Source: Parietichytrium sp. I65-24A (taxonomy: Eukaryota > Sar > Bigyra > Thraustochytrida > Thraustochytriidae). From it: a stretch of 64,000 bases of DNA. This document shows, piece by piece, positions 10,605 to 20,719 of the stretch (within the stretch, counting starts at the first letter, position 1; every line of letters starts with the position of its first letter). Made by a program: the position numbers and the translations under genes. The stretch lies in assembly GCA_012862575.1 (NCBI GenBank), contig BLSF01000102.1, positions 1 through 64,000 on the forward strand. The letters run 5' to 3'. The notes under the pieces are model-generated. The model ran no database searches. It saw only the letters and a program-made list of their open reading frames with translations, and was not told the origin of the DNA.

Positions 10605-12761
10605 ACGCTTTGCAATTGTACGTACGTAATACAACAGCGTAACTGGAGCGAGTCTTCAGTGCAAGGCCTATTGACAATACAACGCTACTGTGCTCATTCC
10701 TTCCAGTCAACCTCTCAAACGTTTTTTCTTCTTTCGCCAAATCGTTTCTGTTCGCGCCTGAACATTGTGTCCAGCTATTCCACTGCATGCTAAGTATCCA
10801 ACTTGGAGATTCTTGTTTCCAACAACGAACATAAAATTACGCAACTTTTTGATGGTTAAGCTCGGAGCGAACAGATTCAGGCTGCTCTAGTTCTTTCACG
10901 CACACGCTTCTCAAATTTTGCAATCCGCACGACTTTGGAACTCCATGCAAAATTTAAGCCTCATCTCCCGCGACTTTGAGAATTTCACATCGTATATTAA
11001 GCAGTCTGATAGTTATAGTTTAAACTATCCGAGTAGGACTCTTCTTCTCAAGTTTTAATAATATGCATAGCTTGGGTGTAGCGAAGAGAGGTTTGACAAA
11101 GTTGAACTCTGCTAATTGTTCTTATAGGAAAAGTTTAGGTTACCTGGTACGATGAAGTTTCTCGGTCGATCCAATCATTGCGTTTGTGACACGTTTCATA
11201 CAGAGCAACTACCGCCTTGAGCTGGTCTCCAAGGGGGCACTTAGATAAGTCTTGAAACATAATTCTATACTCTACATACAAGTATACATTAATACTTACT
11301 TTGGCTACAACCTCTGAATCGCTCAATACCCCCGCCCCCATTGCTATACGTGTACTATTGATCGCATTAGCCAGCTCGCCTATCGTTGACGCTAGCCAAT
11401 TTGAACTGACTGTGAGTGATGTGCAGTGAGTCGACAAAGGCAATCCACAAGATTCCAATCCTTGAGACTTTGGTCGAAGGACGCTTTTTAATATCTGTTA
11501 CTAAATGTGTTGTATTAAATGACAATATTTAAAGCAGGCTGGCAACTTTCGCTTCGGTTGGGTGCGTGAATGAGAAAATTCAGATTCAGAATTTCAAAAT
11601 TAAAAAACATTAAAAAGAGTCAAGGTGCATCAAGGTGCCAATACTTTTGCAAATCAGCAATCCTTTCCTTTCTTTGAATCAATTCTCTGATTGAAAAGCC
11701 ATTCTTTCGAGCTTCCAAACTTTTTTGTTTGACTAAAGGAAATGCGTCGACCATCCCATCATCCAAGTTGTACATTTCTCAATCGATCAAGAACAAGAAC
11801 AACAGTGCAACGTAGATCATGGCAACTCGGAAGCCTTAAATTGTGAAAGCAAACCGAAGAAGAAAGACAGCGTGAAAAGAAACAGTCACTGAGTTGAATT
11901 TTGAATAACTGACTGTTTCTGAATTCTGATCGATCGTCAGTGTTGGAGGTAAGGAAGGAAAGATATCACGGATATGCCTTGCGCCATCCGTGATTCTCAA
12001 GGATGTGCTCACTGCAACGAACAGTCGTGTACTAGTACTGTACTCAGTACCGATTATAATTTTCCTGGACAAAAGCCGTCGCGAAACTAGTTTATGATTT
12101 TCAATCAATCAATCAATCAACGCTCAAAAAGAAAAAAAAAAATGATTTGCTTTCGTAAACGCGCAATAGAAGGTCATATGCCTTAATTGAGCCTGGAGAA
12201 ACCCTAAGCCGCTCTTCCCCTCCCCAGCTACCAAATCCCCTATATAAAGTATTAGGCGGGCCCGAAGTTGCTGCATACAACCTTTGGCTCTACCCCACGT
12301 GGTAGTGACTCCTACCGCTCCACCTTCCTCCCAGTAGGCCTTCTCAGCCTAAACAGTAGTCCTAGCTCCTCCCGCCCAGCACAAAAAAGCAAGGTCCAAA
12401 GTTTCGCGTTCTTTGTGAGAGCAATTTCGTTTTTCACTCTTTCGCGCTCTCTCACACTCTCACATTCTCACAATCGCTTCCACCCTCTTATCAGGTCCTA
12501 CCGACACCGCTAGTTGTACTGAGGGTGCGCGCCGAGTACCCCTCTCCTCGCAGCCGCCTGCGCGAAACGTTCGCGGAACGTTACGGGAAACCCATCGCGG
12601 CGGGGGCTCGCTGTGTGTGTTTGGTCAACATCATCATCATCATCTTACTGGGGGAGACGGAACGTTCGGGGAACAGGAAGGGCTGCCGCGGGGACACCGC
12701 CCGCCAGCTGCGGGTATAAGAGTGAATAGCGCGCTGTTAAGGCGAGGGTGCGCGGGGAAAG
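10605..12761. other. Intergenic, 2.2 kb AT-rich
   Basis: No gene supported. It contains the dispersed motif GAACTGACTGTGAGT at 11403-11417, an ATTCAGATTCAG stretch near 11580, a GTAC palindrome cluster at 12031-12052, (AATC)n at 12100-12120, and a TATA-like TATATAAAG at 12241-12249. The TATA-like site may be the core promoter of the next gene, although about 510 bases before its ATG. Confidence 0.45.
12241..12249 (+). promoter_or_regulatory. TATA-box-like element
   Basis: CTATATAAAG sits in a locally GC-richer leader upstream of the gene starting at 12762. If used, the 5' leader would be about 490 bases long or contain an intron. Sequence match only. Confidence 0.3.
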
Positions 12762-14417
12762 ATGTTCGGGAGCGGCGGACAGAGCGGACAGATCGGAGGC
12801 GGCGGGAAAGCGTCGCTAGCGGAGTTAGGGAAAGTGCGTACGATTGCTGGGATGGAAAGCGTGTTGTCGATGGCAGCGAAACGTGCGAACGCTGGTCAGC
12901 AGCAGCAGCAGCAAGTGAAAACTGCGCTGTCTCCGGCATTACTGGCGGCTTACTTGGAAAGACTGCGTATGAATGGACAAGGTTCCGCCCAGCATGTCCA
13001 TCACCAGCAACATCAACACCATCAAAATCAACATCAACATCGTCAAAATCAACGTCAACATCATCAGCGACAGTCTCATTCTCAGTCTCAGTCTCAGCCG
13101 CAGCTGCAGTTGGCTCAAAGTCGCCATCATCAGCAGAATCAGCAGAGATTAGACCAACCCCGGAGGCCAGTGGCGGGCAATTCGGATTTGACGGACAAGT
13201 TGAATCTTCTGCAGCAGCTGTTCGTGCAGCGGATGAACATCGAGCTGCTTAGCTCCCTTCTCATGTCGAACTCGCAAAAGAAGCCGGAGAATGCCAGCTG
13301 CGGCGGCCCCATGGAGGCCCAAGATCCTATTCAGCAGCCACAGGACCAGGACCAGGACCAGGACCAGGACCAGGACCTGAGCGAGGGTCCGATGCCCGCA
13401 CAGCGAGGTGGATTATACGATCTTGCGCAGCTGCAAGAGGGCTTTTCGTCGTTGGATCCTGCGCTCTCAATGCCCTCCCCGCTTCACAGCGGGTGCACAC
13501 CCGTCCATCGCAAGGTGAAAAGCGTGACCGGCGCATTCAACCCGGAGGACTTCTCGCCGCGCTACCAGCGAAATAACAAACGAGGAGGTTTGAAGAATTT
13601 GCGTTGTTTCCCCAAGTGCGGGCCTGATCACAGAGACAGGGGCTTTTGCGGGCGGTCCTGTTCTGCGACGCTCACAAGGAATGACAAGGCGGTCAACATT
13701 CTGGATATTCAGTGCTGGGCTCAATTCATTTGTCTTGATAAGAACCTCAGCGGGTCCGACGACGTTAGCGCACCGGAGAGCATTCAGCCGGGGCAGGAGT
13801 TTGAGCTCTCGCAGCTCTTGCGCCTGGAGCGCAACCGTGACCACCGAGACCGGCCGTGGGTGAAGGGGGAACTTGTGTACGATTGCGCCAACGGGTCTGG
13901 GTACGGTATTGACCCGAGTGAGCCAAACTCGTTCGACTCGCTGCGCTCGATCTCGTCGATGGATTCGGAGTCCTCTTGTACCTCCTGGTCAACCACGGCA
14001 GCCTCGGTGATCTCGAGCTTCCAAGCGAGCCGCCCTGCGAAGCCGCAAAAGATGGAAAATGTCAAATTTGAGTTTAACAGGCAAAAGTGGGGTTGGCACT
14101 ACTCGTGGATCTCAAATAAATACTCGTGTGATAGCAGGCACTGCTTGCAGGTTTTTGTTTTCCTGCCAGTCTCGAGTGGCTCGTCGCGGTATGTCTGTGT
14201 GGATATTTTCCAAAGCCCGCAGTTTGTTCTCTTCTGCCGCCGGAGGAGGAAGGCGATGGAGGAGCTGGCTGCGGCGGAGTCCCGCAAGCGCCGCTCTGCT
14301 CAGGAGGGGGAAGATGAGGAAATGGATGATAATGGCGAGGAGAGTGAAGGCGAGGACGTTGCGAGGAGGTATAAGATGGTGAAGCGCGGTTCGGGGAACC
14401 TCCGTCTGTTACAATGA
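12762..14417 (+). CDS. Gln/His-rich protein of unrecognised family with a Cys/His cluster
   Basis: A 551-residue intronless protein that I do not recognise. The N-terminal third holds Gln, His/Gln and Ser/Gln runs (about residues 45-130), then a repeated Gln-Asp stretch encoded by six CCAGGA hexamers (about 13339-13374). A compact conserved-looking block (about residues 255-330) follows, with the Cys/His pattern C-FPK-C-GPDH-7-C-GRS-C that could bind zinc. A C-terminal block (about 433-497) is rich in aromatic and beta-type residues (FNRQKWGWHYSW, LQVFVFLPV, YVCVDIFQS) and ends in the basic CRRRRK. The tail is highly acidic, then basic. The composition suggests a nuclear regulator, possibly DNA-binding; this is inference. 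Start ATG 12762 is the first in frame after a long leader. Confidence 0.75.
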   Translation: MFGSGGQSGQIGGGGKASLAELGKVRTIAGMESVLSMAAKRANAGQQQQQQVKTALSPALLAAYLERLRMNGQGSAQHVHHQQHQHHQNQHQHRQNQRQHHQRQSHSQSQSQPQLQLAQSRHHQQNQQRLDQPRRPVAGNSDLTDKLNLLQQLFVQRMNIELLSSLLMSNSQKKPENASCGGPMEAQDPIQQPQDQDQDQDQDQDLSEGPMPAQRGGLYDLAQLQEGFSSLDPALSMPSPLHSGCTPVHRKVKSVTGAFNPEDFSPRYQRNNKRGGLKNLRCFPKCGPDHRDRGFCGRSCSATLTRNDKAVNILDIQCWAQFICLDKNLSGSDDVSAPESIQPGQEFELSQLLRLERNRDHRDRPWVKGELVYDCANGSGYGIDPSEPNSFDSLRSISSMDSESSCTSWSTTAASVISSFQASRPAKPQKMENVKFEFNRQKWGWHYSWISNKYSCDSRHCLQVFVFLPVSSGSSRYVCVDIFQSPQFVLFCRRRRKAMEELAAAESRKRRSAQEGEDEEMDDNGEESEGEDVARRYKMVKRGSGNLRLLQ

Positions 14418-15932
14418 GCCAGCCGCGGTGAACGGATGACCACAACATTTATTGCCAAGAGCTCAGAAGACATTTTCGAGCCCGGTGGCAGAGTACAGTA
14501 TTTATTTGTGTTTGTTTTCCGATTTTCTAATTAGAAATAATTCATTCAAGAATCAGGTCTTGTTCTCTTTTCTCCTGCATTCTTTACAGACAGAACCTTT
14601 TATCCACTGTCAATCGCCAGCTTTAATCAAGGCCTGCAAAGTTCATTCACTGGCTGCCAGTTTTGCCAAGACCAGCAAGCCGATGATGACGATGACGTAG
14701 ACTCGCCCCTCTGTCAGTCTCATTGCGCTAAGAGAACAGCGCAAGCCGCACAGGCGCACCCCACCTTCCGATAGGGTTTGTTTACGCTGCACTTCGTGTC
14801 TTCACTCAAGCTGGCACAGGCGCGTTCAAGTTTTTCCCACAAAGTTTTATGGCAGGGGTTACAGCTACTCACTGTCGTTTGCCTCCGCTGGAACTGCAAA
14901 AGGATGCAAGTGGCGAGCTTTTGCTGTACTAGGCTCGTACCGGGGGCCCAAACTAGATTCGATTGTGTCATACAGGGAGCTCGACACGGCTGGGAATACG
15001 AAGGCCACGCTGTCCCCACTTTTTTCAACTATCGCCCGCCACTAGTTCCGGTCGAGACTAGTGTGCAGCCACACGTATCAGGTTGTGTCACACTCGCCAC
15101 GCTCTCTCACTCGGCCCTGAAACCGGCAGCCGTGTCGCCATGCATCGCCATGCTCACTCCGTCTCCAACATCCCAATATGTCCCAACCTTCCAGCAATAC
15201 AGCTCAGCATTCCACATGCTGCGGCGCAGCCAAGGCTTCCACGATCTCGATCTCGATTTCGATCGTGAAAACATCGAGAACATCGAATACATCGAAAACG
15301 TCGAAAATCGAAAACACGCTAGTCCACACTGCGAGAGCACATGCAACAAGCTATCGCTAACCAACTGCATGTGGTGTGCACTCTTTTCTTGGTTTGTTTA
15401 TGCATGTTTCTGCGGTGGGTCTAGGTCTAGAGCTCTCTGTTCGTATTGATCGATCTATCTATCTCCCAAAGTTTTCTATCAAGCATCTAGACTAGAGTCC
15501 GCAGATAGATCGATCACGCGACGAGCCTAATCCTTCTAAAATTGAACTAATGTAAATCGATCGAAAGAGTGTGCGCCTGCCTGCCTTCTTCTCGTTTGTT
15601 GTTTGTTGTTTGTTGTTTGATTGATTGTTTGTTGATGTTTGTTGTGTTTGTTGTGTTGTTGTTGTTGTTGTTTGGATTGTTTGTTTGATTGATTGATTGT
15701 TTGTTTTGCACTTGTTCATACACGTGCAAGTGATTGTGCTTGGGTCGTGGCGTGACTCATTGCGGGCAAGCTGCAGTTTCAAAAATTTGCGCCCGCTGGC
15801 GTTCTTCGGCAACAGATACTTTGCTTGTTCTCTCTCGCCAAGGTTGTGGTGTGCGCGAAAGCGTGACCGCTCGGGTTGCAGCGGTTGGATTGTTTAGGGT
15901 GAGTCCGTGTTTTCTCGATCGAGAGTCCGCAG
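14418..15932. other. Intergenic, 1.5 kb with simple repeats
   Basis: No gene supported. An open frame at 14778-15449 lacks any domain and ends in a TCGA-type simple repeat (15240-15318), so I do not call it. A long TTTGTTG/TTGATTG repeat runs from 15594 to 15708, about 225 bases before the next ATG. Confidence 0.5.
15594..15708. repeat. TTTGTTG / TTGATTG simple repeat
   Basis: About 115 bases made almost only of T and G in TTTGTTG, TTGTTG and TTGATTG units, near the 5' leader of the RING-like membrane protein gene. Confidence 0.85.
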
Positions 15933-17261
15933 ATGGCTGAGGAGGACCAAGTGAGCGTGGCGGTCGCAAAACCAGTCGAGTTGCCGCCGCTCGCAGAGCC
16001 TGTCGACAGTGACTCAAAGTCACATGACACGCGCGAGTCTCCGAAGCCGCAAGAAGAGCCGCGAAGAGACGGCGGCGTGAAGAGCGTGCTGGGCCTCTGT
16101 CCCGCATGCAATGAGCGACCGCGGTTGTTGAAGGGGTTTCCTTGCGGACACAGGGTGTGCTGCCTGGACAGGGCATGCCAAAACAAGATGCTGGACGGAG
16201 GAAAATGCCCTCGATGCAGAAAAGCCGTGACTTCGCTCGAGGAAAGTAGCAGCCTGGACAAGGATCTTCTAGATTGCTTGGAGGGAATCGGGGAAGAGCT
16301 TTCCAAGCACGACATCAATGATATCAATCAGGCGGCTGAGGTTTTCCAAAGGGAGATCTTGGGGAAGGTGCGCGATTTCGAGTGCAGTCCTGGAGACTGC
16401 GAATGCAACTGTAACTTTGTCGTGGTTTTGATCCTTCTATTCACCTCTCCGTTCGCAATCGCCGCTCACCTTCGCGACCAGTATGACCTGGTTGACGATG
16501 GAGAAAACCTCAACTCGCTGAAAACGATGCAGTACAAAACAATTGGGCTCATCTTAGCGTCAGTTCTCCTCGCTGGTATCGTTGCTGGAGTAATAAGCTG
16601 TTGTTGCCTTGGTGGCTGCGATCGCCCGAAGAAGCGCGATGCAGATATCGAGAGCCGCGAAAGCTCTGGTGATGACCACGATGACGACTATGCAGAAAGC
16701 CATCATCACCACGGAGTGCGCTTGGACCAGTGGAATAAGAAGAGGCACCGAAGGGTCATCATCCGAAAGTTTATGACTCGTGCAGCCCGCGCGGGCTTCT
16801 GCACTCTATTTGTGTGGCTTGTGACCGATGCTCCAGTGGTTCCTCTCGTGATAGCTTTCGGGGTGCAGAATCTACTCGAGTTTGCATTTGATACTTGGAA
16901 GAGATACAACAAGAAGCTCCAGCGACAGAAGCGAAGGGAGCAAGGCAATAACGACGAAGAGACCGACGAGGGGGACGAGGGCCACGACTCTAGTAGCGAA
17001 GAGAATGAGGCAGGGGAACACAGGTTGCAATCAATCAAGAAGGCCAGGAAGCGAAAGGAGCCGAAAAAGTTTGACCCCACATTTATAGTATATACAATCA
17101 TCAGCATGACCGCAGCTCTAGCGTCTGCGTTGTATATCGACCAAGGTTTGCATCGCGTGGACCCCTCAAACGTATTGTACACTGCTGCGCTCTTGGCTGG
17201 CGCCATGCGTTCCGCGTTTGCTGTGCCATTCCTGTTAGTTGCGTACCCCACTCTCTTTTGA
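15933..17261 (+). CDS. RING-like zinc-finger multi-pass membrane protein
   Basis: A 442-residue intronless protein. An acidic N-terminus leads to a RING-like C3HC4 cluster (about residues 56-95): CPACNERPRLL, CGHRVCC and CPRCRKAV, with a Cys-rich middle. Four hydrophobic segments follow, beginning at about residues 160, 201, 285 and 385. Between them lie a His/Asp-rich loop (DDHDDDYAESHHHHG) and a highly charged Lys/Arg/Glu loop. Family knowledge: membrane-anchored RING proteins are usually E3 ubiquitin ligases acting in ER or endosomal quality control. The RING spacing is somewhat unusual, so E2 binding is inferred. The His/Asp loop could bind metal. Ligase subfamily and substrate cannot be assigned. 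Confidence 0.75.
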   Translation: MAEEDQVSVAVAKPVELPPLAEPVDSDSKSHDTRESPKPQEEPRRDGGVKSVLGLCPACNERPRLLKGFPCGHRVCCLDRACQNKMLDGGKCPRCRKAVTSLEESSSLDKDLLDCLEGIGEELSKHDINDINQAAEVFQREILGKVRDFECSPGDCECNCNFVVVLILLFTSPFAIAAHLRDQYDLVDDGENLNSLKTMQYKTIGLILASVLLAGIVAGVISCCCLGGCDRPKKRDADIESRESSGDDHDDDYAESHHHHGVRLDQWNKKRHRRVIIRKFMTRAARAGFCTLFVWLVTDAPVVPLVIAFGVQNLLEFAFDTWKRYNKKLQRQKRREQGNNDEETDEGDEGHDSSSEENEAGEHRLQSIKKARKRKEPKKFDPTFIVYTIISMTAALASALYIDQGLHRVDPSNVLYTAALLAGAMRSAFAVPFLLVAYPTLF

Positions 17262-18288
17262 CCAAGTATACATTGATCATGCACATATTATCACATATTC
17301 AACGAATAACTTCCCACCCAAACCTCTTTCGAAACCCGTTCCCAATTCATCTTTTTGCCACATCCCCGTCTCCCAAACTACCTTGAAAGAACAACGAGTT
17401 CGAAGGCCGGTCTGTTCTGTGAAACCTCATAACCTGTAAATTGCATGTAATCTGAATTCTGAAACAATTAACCCGTTTTCGTTGGTACTTGGCTACAGCT
17501 CTGTTCTGAACTCGTCGGGCAAAGCTCAGTCAATGCGACGGAAAGGTGGCCATTCGACGTCGTCCATCTCTGTCCATTTCTCATGTCACAGTCCATCTCA
17601 ACCAACCTACTCATTTGTCAACTTGTCCAGTCAAAATGACTTTAAGAATTAAGAATGTTCAGAGAAATGAAACAACAGTATTAAAAAATAGAGAAATGAA
17701 ACAACAGCGAACGAAGAACAACAACACACCTCGCCAAATCCCGCATTCCACCGTGCCAGGGCATCCCAAATTTACTCCTAGATATCTCCCTCGCCTCCCG
17801 CGAACATAGAAGCCCACAGAAACCCTTGACACAAGCATAGCTACTGCCACCCACAGAACAGGGAACACTGGCGGCTGCGAACTTGCTCGCGCGTCTCAGT
17901 ACGGATCGGGACGTGGAAACAAAGCCATGCAAAAGCCTGTTCGTTTCTAATACAGAAGGTTCCAGCGAGAACTGACAGTGCACATTAGAGCATTCGTTTA
18001 TATATACGTAAGTTTGAGCAAACAGCTTTGGCAGCTTTTCCACAGAAGTGGCAGAGGCACTCCAAACAACAACAAACCAAAGACGAGTCGCTTCAAGTGC
18101 AGACCAGAAACGAGGAAAGCGCTGCGTGGAAGAGCGTTTGGGCTCAGCTCTTCAAGTTGAAGGTTGATTGACGATTGACGATTGACGTTTGACGATTGAC
18201 GTTTGGCCACTGCGTTGGTGCCAGCAAAGCTTCTCGCGGGTGAACGAACGAACGGTCTTTCTTTGCTCGCTCCTGCGCGGAAGACGAG
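17262..18288. other. Intergenic, upstream of glutaredoxin-DUF547 gene
   Basis: No gene supported. A GATTGAC(G) tandem repeat at 18163-18207 lies about 80 bases before the next ATG, and resembles the TTGAC cluster before the LIM gene. Confidence 0.5.
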
Positions 18289-19734
18289 ATGGGGCGCGTG
18301 ACAATCTTCACGATCGATGACTGCCCGTTCTGCGCCAAGGCGAAGGGCATCCTGAAGGCGAACAATGTGGAGTATTATGAGATCAACCTCTTTGATTACC
18401 CACAGAAAAGGTCTGACATGCTCAAAGCCGCCAAGCTTTTGACGGTGCCGCAAATCTTTTTTAATGAGAAACACATCGGAGGATCGAGTGATTTAGAGAA
18501 GCTTTCCAAGGAGGCAAACTTCACGCAGCTTCTTGAAGAAACTCTTGACGGCGAGGATCCCGCCACGGACCTCTTGCAGCGACCGAACGTGGACCCGGCT
18601 CCGCGTCCAAAGCCGAGCCCGCGCTCTGATGATCATGTCACAGTAGGGGAAAAGTCAGTTTCTGTTGCAGAGCTCATCATGGACATGGAGCGCGAGCTGG
18701 GCAAATCGTTCAAAGCAAGCGCTCTCGTAGCCATGATCCAAAAACGGTATGGCGCTCAGTCCAAGGACGAGGCGGTTAAGGCTGGAAAGCAGGTTGCAGA
18801 AATGGGGCTTATCCATGCTGCCAATAAGAAAGACTCTTTCCAAGGGGACGGGTCTTCTTTTGTGCTCGAGAGAGCAGAAAATAATACATGCTTGAACAAC
18901 TCTCGAGTGTGGAAAGACCGTGTGGACGAGCCTATGCTGGTTATCGCAAATCTCAAGAAGCAGCTCGGCTCCGTTGTGGGCAAGCATCGCGACGACGAGG
19001 GTCTGGTGGACTATGTAGAGGTGTCCAAGGACCCCGCGTTTTACGCTTTCGACGAGGCAACTTGTGAGCTCCAGGGCATTGACTTGGGGAGTATGGATGC
19101 CAAGACGAAGCTTGCTTTCGTGATAAACGTGTACAACACTGCCATCATTCATGCATTTGCCAAAATCGGAGCACCAAGCAGCGGCCTGCAACGTGCAAAG
19201 TTTTTTCCAGCTATCGGCTATAACATTGGTGGCAACTTTTACTCGTTTGATCAGATGGAAAATGGACTTTTGCGAGGCAATCGTGCAGGAGCTGGGTTGA
19301 GCCGCCACGGACCAATCCCGAACAACGACGCCAGGCTCAAATATATTCTCAAACAAGACGAGGTGGACAACCGGATCCACTTTGCGCTCAATTGCGGCGC
19401 CAAGTCCTGCCCTCCCGTGAAAAAATTCACCGCAGAGGCGATTGACGAGGAGTTGGACATTGTCGCCAGGGCGTTTCTCATGCAGGAAGAGAATTTTGGA
19501 ATCGAAGGCCATACCGTCAAGCTCTCCAAAATCCTGTCTTGGTACAGCAAGGACTTTGGTGATAGCAAAAGCGAGGTCGTATCCACTGTTTCCAAGTGGC
19601 TGACCGAGGAGAAGGCTGCCAAGGTTCGGGAGCTCATCGACTCGAACAAGCTTGACGTGTCGTACAATCACTACGACTGGTCGAATGACTCTAAGCGCAG
19701 CAAGTCCCCTCCGAGCGCATGCTGTATCATGTAG
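18289..19734 (+). CDS. Glutaredoxin-DEP-DUF547 fusion protein with C-terminal CaaX box
   Basis: A 481-residue intronless protein. Residues 1-75 form a glutaredoxin domain with the dithiol active site CPFC (12-15), the TVPQIF cis-Pro loop and IGG. A DEP-like module (about 120-195) follows. A DUF547 domain spans roughly 225-400 (KLAFVINVYNT, NIGGNFYS, DARLKYILK, RIHFALNCGAKSCPP). The protein ends ACCIM, a CaaX box (CCIM) expected to be farnesylated, so it probably sits on a membrane. Glutaredoxins reduce disulfides or glutathionylated proteins, DEP domains help recruit proteins to membranes, and DUF547 has no settled function. The extra Cys before the CaaX Cys could be palmitoylated. The combination suggests a membrane-tethered redox regulator; that role is inferred. 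Confidence 0.88.
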   Translation: MGRVTIFTIDDCPFCAKAKGILKANNVEYYEINLFDYPQKRSDMLKAAKLLTVPQIFFNEKHIGGSSDLEKLSKEANFTQLLEETLDGEDPATDLLQRPNVDPAPRPKPSPRSDDHVTVGEKSVSVAELIMDMERELGKSFKASALVAMIQKRYGAQSKDEAVKAGKQVAEMGLIHAANKKDSFQGDGSSFVLERAENNTCLNNSRVWKDRVDEPMLVIANLKKQLGSVVGKHRDDEGLVDYVEVSKDPAFYAFDEATCELQGIDLGSMDAKTKLAFVINVYNTAIIHAFAKIGAPSSGLQRAKFFPAIGYNIGGNFYSFDQMENGLLRGNRAGAGLSRHGPIPNNDARLKYILKQDEVDNRIHFALNCGAKSCPPVKKFTAEAIDEELDIVARAFLMQEENFGIEGHTVKLSKILSWYSKDFGDSKSEVVSTVSKWLTEEKAAKVRELIDSNKLDVSYNHYDWSNDSKRSKSPPSACCIM

Positions 19735-20269
19735 AGGTACAGCGCGATCTGCTCTGTCGACCCTTCGTAACTAGTTCGACGTGCAGGTCTTGCAGATGAG
19801 GTTTCACGTTTCCCAATCTCTTCCTTTACTCTAGCTACTAGCTTCTTGGCAAAATTATGCAAATTTGACTATTTACTATTGACACTTTCGCTTTCGGCAC
19901 ATGTGCGAGACCACCATCGTCTGCATAGATCTCTTGAGGAGGATTTTGCACTCCCATTTCTGAACGAAAGAGTTGGTGACGAGAGAATGTGTACTTTTTT
20001 TCCTTAAACGTGTGAGTATATTTTATTTTGAAAATCGATAATGGAAACACCGGACGGCTCAAGCGGTATAAACTTCATGGTGGGTTCGACTCCTGAGCCT
20101 GATAGAAAAGCCCGCGTTTGAGGTAGAGCCAAGGGAATTTGCGTTCAGAATCTCGAGCCTCGAGATACTGAGCAGTGGTTTCTTGCGTCCTTTTTGTTCA
20201 AGTTTTTAGGACACAAAAGAGCAAGTCAGCCCCAGCTTCTGAATACAAACGTCAGGTAATAAAACCAGC
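19735..20269. other. Intergenic between convergent genes
   Basis: No gene supported. At 20050-20095 there are A-box-like and B-box-like sequences resembling a tRNA promoter, but spaced too closely to leave an anticodon arm. Confidence 0.5.
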
Positions 20270-20719
20270 TTAGAGAGACAGAGAATGCCCTTGGCGAAGG
20301 CCAACGCCAAGGAACTGCCCATTGGACATGGTCTTGACGCTCTCGTAAGGGTCTGCATCCTTGCCGCAGACCGCAACGGCGTTGTAGGAGGATACGTCGT
20401 AAGGCTCCCCGACAGCCACAGGAACGATGGTGCTCGCCAAATTGAAGGTCACCGTGACGCCGCGAGGCTCGAGGAGCTCAAAGGTGCCGGCCACAGCCTT
20501 GGTCATCTTGATGAACTCGACCCAGCCAACATAGAGCCTCTTCTTGTCCTCGCGGATGTTCCTGATGATCTCGCTGCGTCCTCCGCGCTGCACAAACTTG
20601 AACTTTGGCACAGGCTTTCCGGGATGGATGACCGCCAGAGCGCCTTCCACGGGCTCCTCGCTCCAGTGATAGAACAGCGACCCCAGGGAGGCCACGTCAA
20701 ACTCCAGGTAGCACGCCAT
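20270..20719 (-). CDS. Small conserved-looking protein of unknown function
   Basis: 149 residues from ATG 20719 (MACYLEFDV); a frame extension to 20731 has another Met but a less likely context. I do not recognise the family. The sequence is globular and mixed alpha/beta in appearance: a hydrophobic start, a basic middle (FKFVQRGGRSEIIRNI, EDKKRLYVGWVEFIK), and a Val-rich C-terminal half (GVTVTFNLASTIVPVAVG). There is no signal peptide, membrane segment or Cys cluster. The even codon use and good start context support a real gene. It is convergent with the glutaredoxin-DUF547 gene. The size and the charged beta strand resemble small actin-binding or PH-like folds, but this is too weak to name. 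Confidence 0.65.
   Translation of the reverse strand: MACYLEFDVASLGSLFYHWSEEPVEGALAVIHPGKPVPKFKFVQRGGRSEIIRNIREDKKRLYVGWVEFIKMTKAVAGTFELLEPRGVTVTFNLASTIVPVAVGEPYDVSSYNAVAVCGKDADPYESVKTMSNGQFLGVGLRQGHSLSL

Noticed and set aside
14778-15449. 223-codon open frame on the plus strand
   Set aside because: No recognisable domain, mixed composition, and its last third is a TCGA-type simple repeat; an equally long frame overlaps on the other strand.
20050-20095. tRNA-like A-box and B-box (GGCTCAAGCGG ... GGTTCGACTCC)
   Set aside because: Only about 10 bases lie between the D-arm and T-arm parts, so there is no anticodon arm and no matching acceptor stem; at most a decayed tRNA-derived fragment.
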